Shown: piece by piece, positions 60,993-64,000 of the stretch
How the letters are laid out: the number at the start of each line of letters is the position of its first letter
How positions within the stretch are numbered: the first letter of the stretch is position 1
NCBI GenBank assembly: GCA_947683625.1
Contig: CANTUR010000002.1
Location: forward strand, 5,674,501 to 5,738,500
DNA from: Mallotus nudiflorus
Lineage: Eukaryota; Streptophyta; Magnoliopsida; Malpighiales; Euphorbiaceae
Direction: 5' to 3'
DNA: 64,000 bases
The notes under the pieces: model-generated
Told to the model about the DNA's origin: nothing
The model's database searches: none
What the model saw: the letters and a program-made list of their open reading frames with translations, nothing else
Translations under genes and position numbers: made by a program

Positions 60993-63246
60993 TGGTAGTG
61001 AGGTTTAGCACGTGTCCAAGATCTTAACAACTGTGACATTATTTGAGCTCAAAGCTCAAGAGAACACACTAACCACTGTCATAAAGACATGGCTTAGAGA
61101 TGAGAAGTCACTACCTAGGGTAATAACTGGGACAAATCAAAAGTGGTTGTATTTGATTCTCTAAAAGAAAACTAGCACCATAACTAGGAGATTCTGATAT
61201 GGAATACTAACTTCTTTCAATCTTATGTTCATTTTGAATTACTTTATAAATTACTATAATATCTGCTATTTACATGCGATTTCATATAAACCCTTATTTA
61301 AACAATTAACCCTAGACAAACTAGTCATGAAAAATATATATTTAAACAATGCATTCATTTAAGTTCATAATCCCTAAGCTAGTATAATCTACATTGATTT
61401 TAATTAAATGGGCTATATCTACATGTTTTAATTTACAAGTGACCCTAAAGACTAATGGGACTAATTCCTATTTAATTTTAATTAAATGAACCTAAGTCTA
61501 TTTATTTTGATTCTAAAATTGGCCTAAATTTACAAATTATGAAGTATTTAAATTAGTAAGTCCAATTCTATATGTTTTAATTCTAAGGCGATCTTAAATC
61601 TACAAGTTATGGAAAAGACTTTAATTTAATGGGCTAAGTCTATTAAATTAATTAAACTAAACAAAAGTGGACTTATACCTAATTTATTAAATTGGCCTAA
61701 GTTATCTTTAATCTAAAATTTAATTAATTATAGGCCTAAAATCAATTTTAATTAACTAAACCTAATCCTAATTAAATTAGTAAACCTATTAAAGAAAAGG
61801 TGAATCTAATTATTAAACAAACAAAAAAACCTAAAATCATGACCTTAAAGCAAACACAGTGAAAACATAATATAAAAATAAAAAAATTAACAAATCAAAT
61901 ATAAAAAAAATAAAATGATTAAACAAACAATTAATTTAGTTCATAAATCAAAAGAATAAAAAACATGAAAATAATAAACTAAACTATATAATAGATAAAC
62001 TACATTAATCATGCATTTAATGATATCTAACCCTAATTAAATTATATTCAACTTAAATTTACTACAACTACCATTAATTTTAATTAAACCTTTACCAAAT
62101 AAACCTAATTTACTAATTAATTAATTAAAATAAAACACAAAACCACACATAGGATTCTACTATTCCCACTATTGGGGCCATTACAATAATCTACTGAAAA
62201 TAAAAAATCAAAATTAATACAACTAAAAACTCATATGAATAAGACACAAAATAAAATAGCCAAGAAAATAATAACAAATAAATAAATAAAAACCCTAAAA
62301 ATTACATTCAAATATAAAATTTAATCTATAGCATTCCATGGATCTTTATGGTTTTGGTTCTCTACAGTGAATCCATCATATAACTCCTTTTATAATCACA
62401 AACACAAACACAGATAACAAAATAAACAATGACTAGTAATTAAGAAAAATTCAATTCAATTAAAATTATATGAAACCAAAACAATCAAAATAAAAATAAG
62501 TAGAAGAGGATAGAAGAAGAGATTATTGGATGGATGCAGTATTTATTTGTTCCTCATAGTGATATAAATCACTGTCGTTTTTAGAATAGATCTTCAATGC
62601 TTTATTTTTTCTTCCCCAAAAGGTCTACTTGCTTCTTCTTAAAAGAACAGAACATCAAAAGAAATTTTTTTTTTTTAGAATTGAAAGCTATGTAAAAGGC
62701 AAAGAAAAAGAAGACCAAGTCCACCTTCAAGGAGAGTAGAGCTAGGTTTATATAGAAAAACCCTAGCTAAAGTCAAATATCTTACTGTGACTTCTCCTTT
62801 TTATAATGATAAAGTTTTGTTTTAACAAAGACTTTTGACTTCTTAAAAATTCAGATAAATCCTAGAAAAGGGATTTATCACATTATTTGACTAATTAAAA
62901 TTCAGAAAATAACTTTTTAGTTACTGAAAAAACCAAAAGGCATAGATGGAACACGATTAATCCCAATCATAATTATATAATTCCGATTAGAATTACATAA
63001 TTCTGATCTCTCTTTTTTTAACTTTTAATTACAAAAAGACCCCTAAAATAATTTAAACTTTTCAATTAAGTCCTTAAAGAAAACACTACAGTTAAGTCCT
63101 TAAAAAACCAATTAAGTTCTTTTGAAATCATATTTAGGCTTTTGAGGTTTCAAACTTCTAGTGTTGAATATTTACTTTATAATATTTTCATCATTGAAGT
63201 CCTCTATCGTATCCACACTTTATCATCTCGAAATTGGATGCTTACA
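60993..63246 (-). repeat. Tat/Ogre-type LTR, probably a 3' LTR (2.25 kb)
   Basis: It aligns with 6801-9132 over its full length (gtgaggtttag / gggtttag start; ccacactttatcatc / cattactccatcatc end). On the minus strand it runs TGTAAGCATCC...CCA. The left side abuts copia integrase directly with no primer site, so this is not a 5' LTR. To the right, the presumed internal side, the minus strand ends in aaaggatggcaat (weak polypurine tract), preceded by tandem repeats. That fits a 3' LTR with the element continuing beyond the window. No target duplication is found between 60988-60992 (taagt) and 63247-63251 (attgc), which argues against a solo LTR. Confidence 0.75.
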
Positions 63247-63532
63247 ATTGCCATCCTTTGTTGCTATTTGCTTGAAAAATTATAGCAAAGCCAATAAGCA
63301 CATAATTTCTTAAAAATAAAAAGCTTAGATACTTACCTGTGCTCTTTGAGGCTTTTTCCTATAAGTGATCATCGGTTCACGATGAATGATAATGTTGCTA
63401 TGTAGCATCATGCAAAATGCTAAAGCCACTATATAGCATTTAGCAAATTTCACTATAATCCTCGTGAGACATCTATTGAAAAAAAAATGATTTGAGAATA
63501 TATAGCTCCTATAGAACATCTAACAACGAGAT
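63247..63532 (-). other. Non-coding segment between Tat LTR and tandem array
   Basis: No frame of note. It contains inverted 'gctatgtagcat' / 'ctatatagcattta' phrases and is read here as part of a Tat 3' UTR (inference). Confidence 0.4.
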
Positions 63533-64000
63533 TTAAAAATACACTATACGTCAGACATATAGTGTTGATATGAGAATACACTATACTCGGATGTATAATG
63601 TTGATTTGAAAATAGACTATACTCTGACATATAGTGTTGATTTAAAAATGCATTATACTCGAATGTATATCATTGATTTAAAAAATGCACTATACTCAAA
63701 CGTATAGTATTGATTTGAAAATACACTATACTCGAATGTATAGTGTTGATTTGAATATACACTATACTTGAACATATAGTGTTGATTTGAAAATACACTT
63801 CACTCAGACGTATAGTGTTGATTTAGAAATGCACTATACTCGAACGTATAGTGTTGATTTGAAAATGCACTATACTCTGACGTATAGTATTGATTTGGAA
63901 ATGCATTATACTCGAACGTATAGTGTTGATTTAGAAATGCACTATACTTGGATGTATAGTGTTGATTTGTAAATGCATTACACTTGGATGTATGGTGTTG
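63533..64000. repeat. 36-bp tandem array with a hairpin in each unit
   Basis: Thirteen units of 36 bp fill 63533-64000 and the array runs off the window. A typical unit is 'gcactatactcgaacgtata' followed by 'gtgttgatttgaaaat'. Each holds an inverted repeat, arms cactatac and gtatagtg around a 6-nt loop. Because 36 is a multiple of three, a 61-codon frame (63787-63972) with a 12-residue repeat stays open; it has no start context or homology and is most likely a by-product. Confidence 0.9.

Noticed and set aside
60988..63251. Solo-LTR interpretation of the Tat LTR at 60993..63246
   Set aside because: The flanking pentamers taagt and attgc do not match, and the right side has the weak PPT and tandem repeats expected inside a Tat element.
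63787..63972. 61-codon frame with a 12-residue repeat
   Set aside because: It follows from the 36-bp tandem repeat being a multiple of three; no start context, homology or codon bias supports a protein.
63533..64000. CRISPR-like array (regular repeats)
   Set aside because: The whole 36-bp unit repeats without unique spacers, and the context is a plant retrotransposon.

Overview
The window is AT-rich plant nuclear DNA. The evidence is a calcium-dependent protein kinase gene with eight exons, a relic of an L-type lectin receptor kinase, and plant-type Tat/Ogre, chromovirus, Sirevirus-like, LINE, MULE and hAT elements. A eudicot fits best. I cannot name the species from sequence alone.

Only one gene looks intact: a CPK17/CPK34-type calcium-dependent protein kinase at 22532..24997 on the plus strand (8 exons, 534 residues). 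Its second intron appears to use a GC donor. The rest is repeats, relics and low-complexity DNA.

Layout. 1..440 is a 122-bp tandem repeat, followed by decayed plus-strand coding-like stretches of unknown origin (1229..2330). 2500..9132 is the 5' part of a minus-strand Tat/Ogre-type element (LTR, PBS, gag, protease, G-patch-like linker; no RT seen). 9133..16240 holds simple and tandem repeats with unusual palindromes, a hAT-like terminus, a lectin receptor kinase pseudogene (13031..13562) and a 270-bp polypurine tract. 16240..20885 is a dead LINE carrying a hAT-like insertion. The kinase gene follows, then AT-rich spacer, then a DUF1985-type MULE gene relic (27497..29567).

From 29568 rightward is a nest of retrotransposons. 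The outer element is a minus-strand copia element with Sirevirus-like traits: its 3' LTR, several polypurine tracts, an extra ORF after pol, and pol itself. Inserted into it are a 10.75-kb chromovirus (29582..40335, within the copia LTR, flanked by gggat/ggggt), a solo chromovirus LTR (41587..44863, target duplication caaat), a 10.2-kb chromovirus in the opposite orientation (45008..55225, target duplication cataa), and a Tat-type 3' LTR (60993..63246) that cuts copia integrase. To the right of that LTR, where a Tat 3' UTR would lie, is a 36-bp tandem array whose units form hairpins; it runs off the window.

Most interesting: the hairpin satellite in the presumed Tat 3' UTR; a 49-nt stem-loop pair conserved in the chromovirus LTRs; an LTR-like promoter region with palindromes and a TATA box between copia pol and its extra ORF; the GC-AG intron in the kinase gene; and a clear bias of inactivating changes toward C-to-T/G-to-A.
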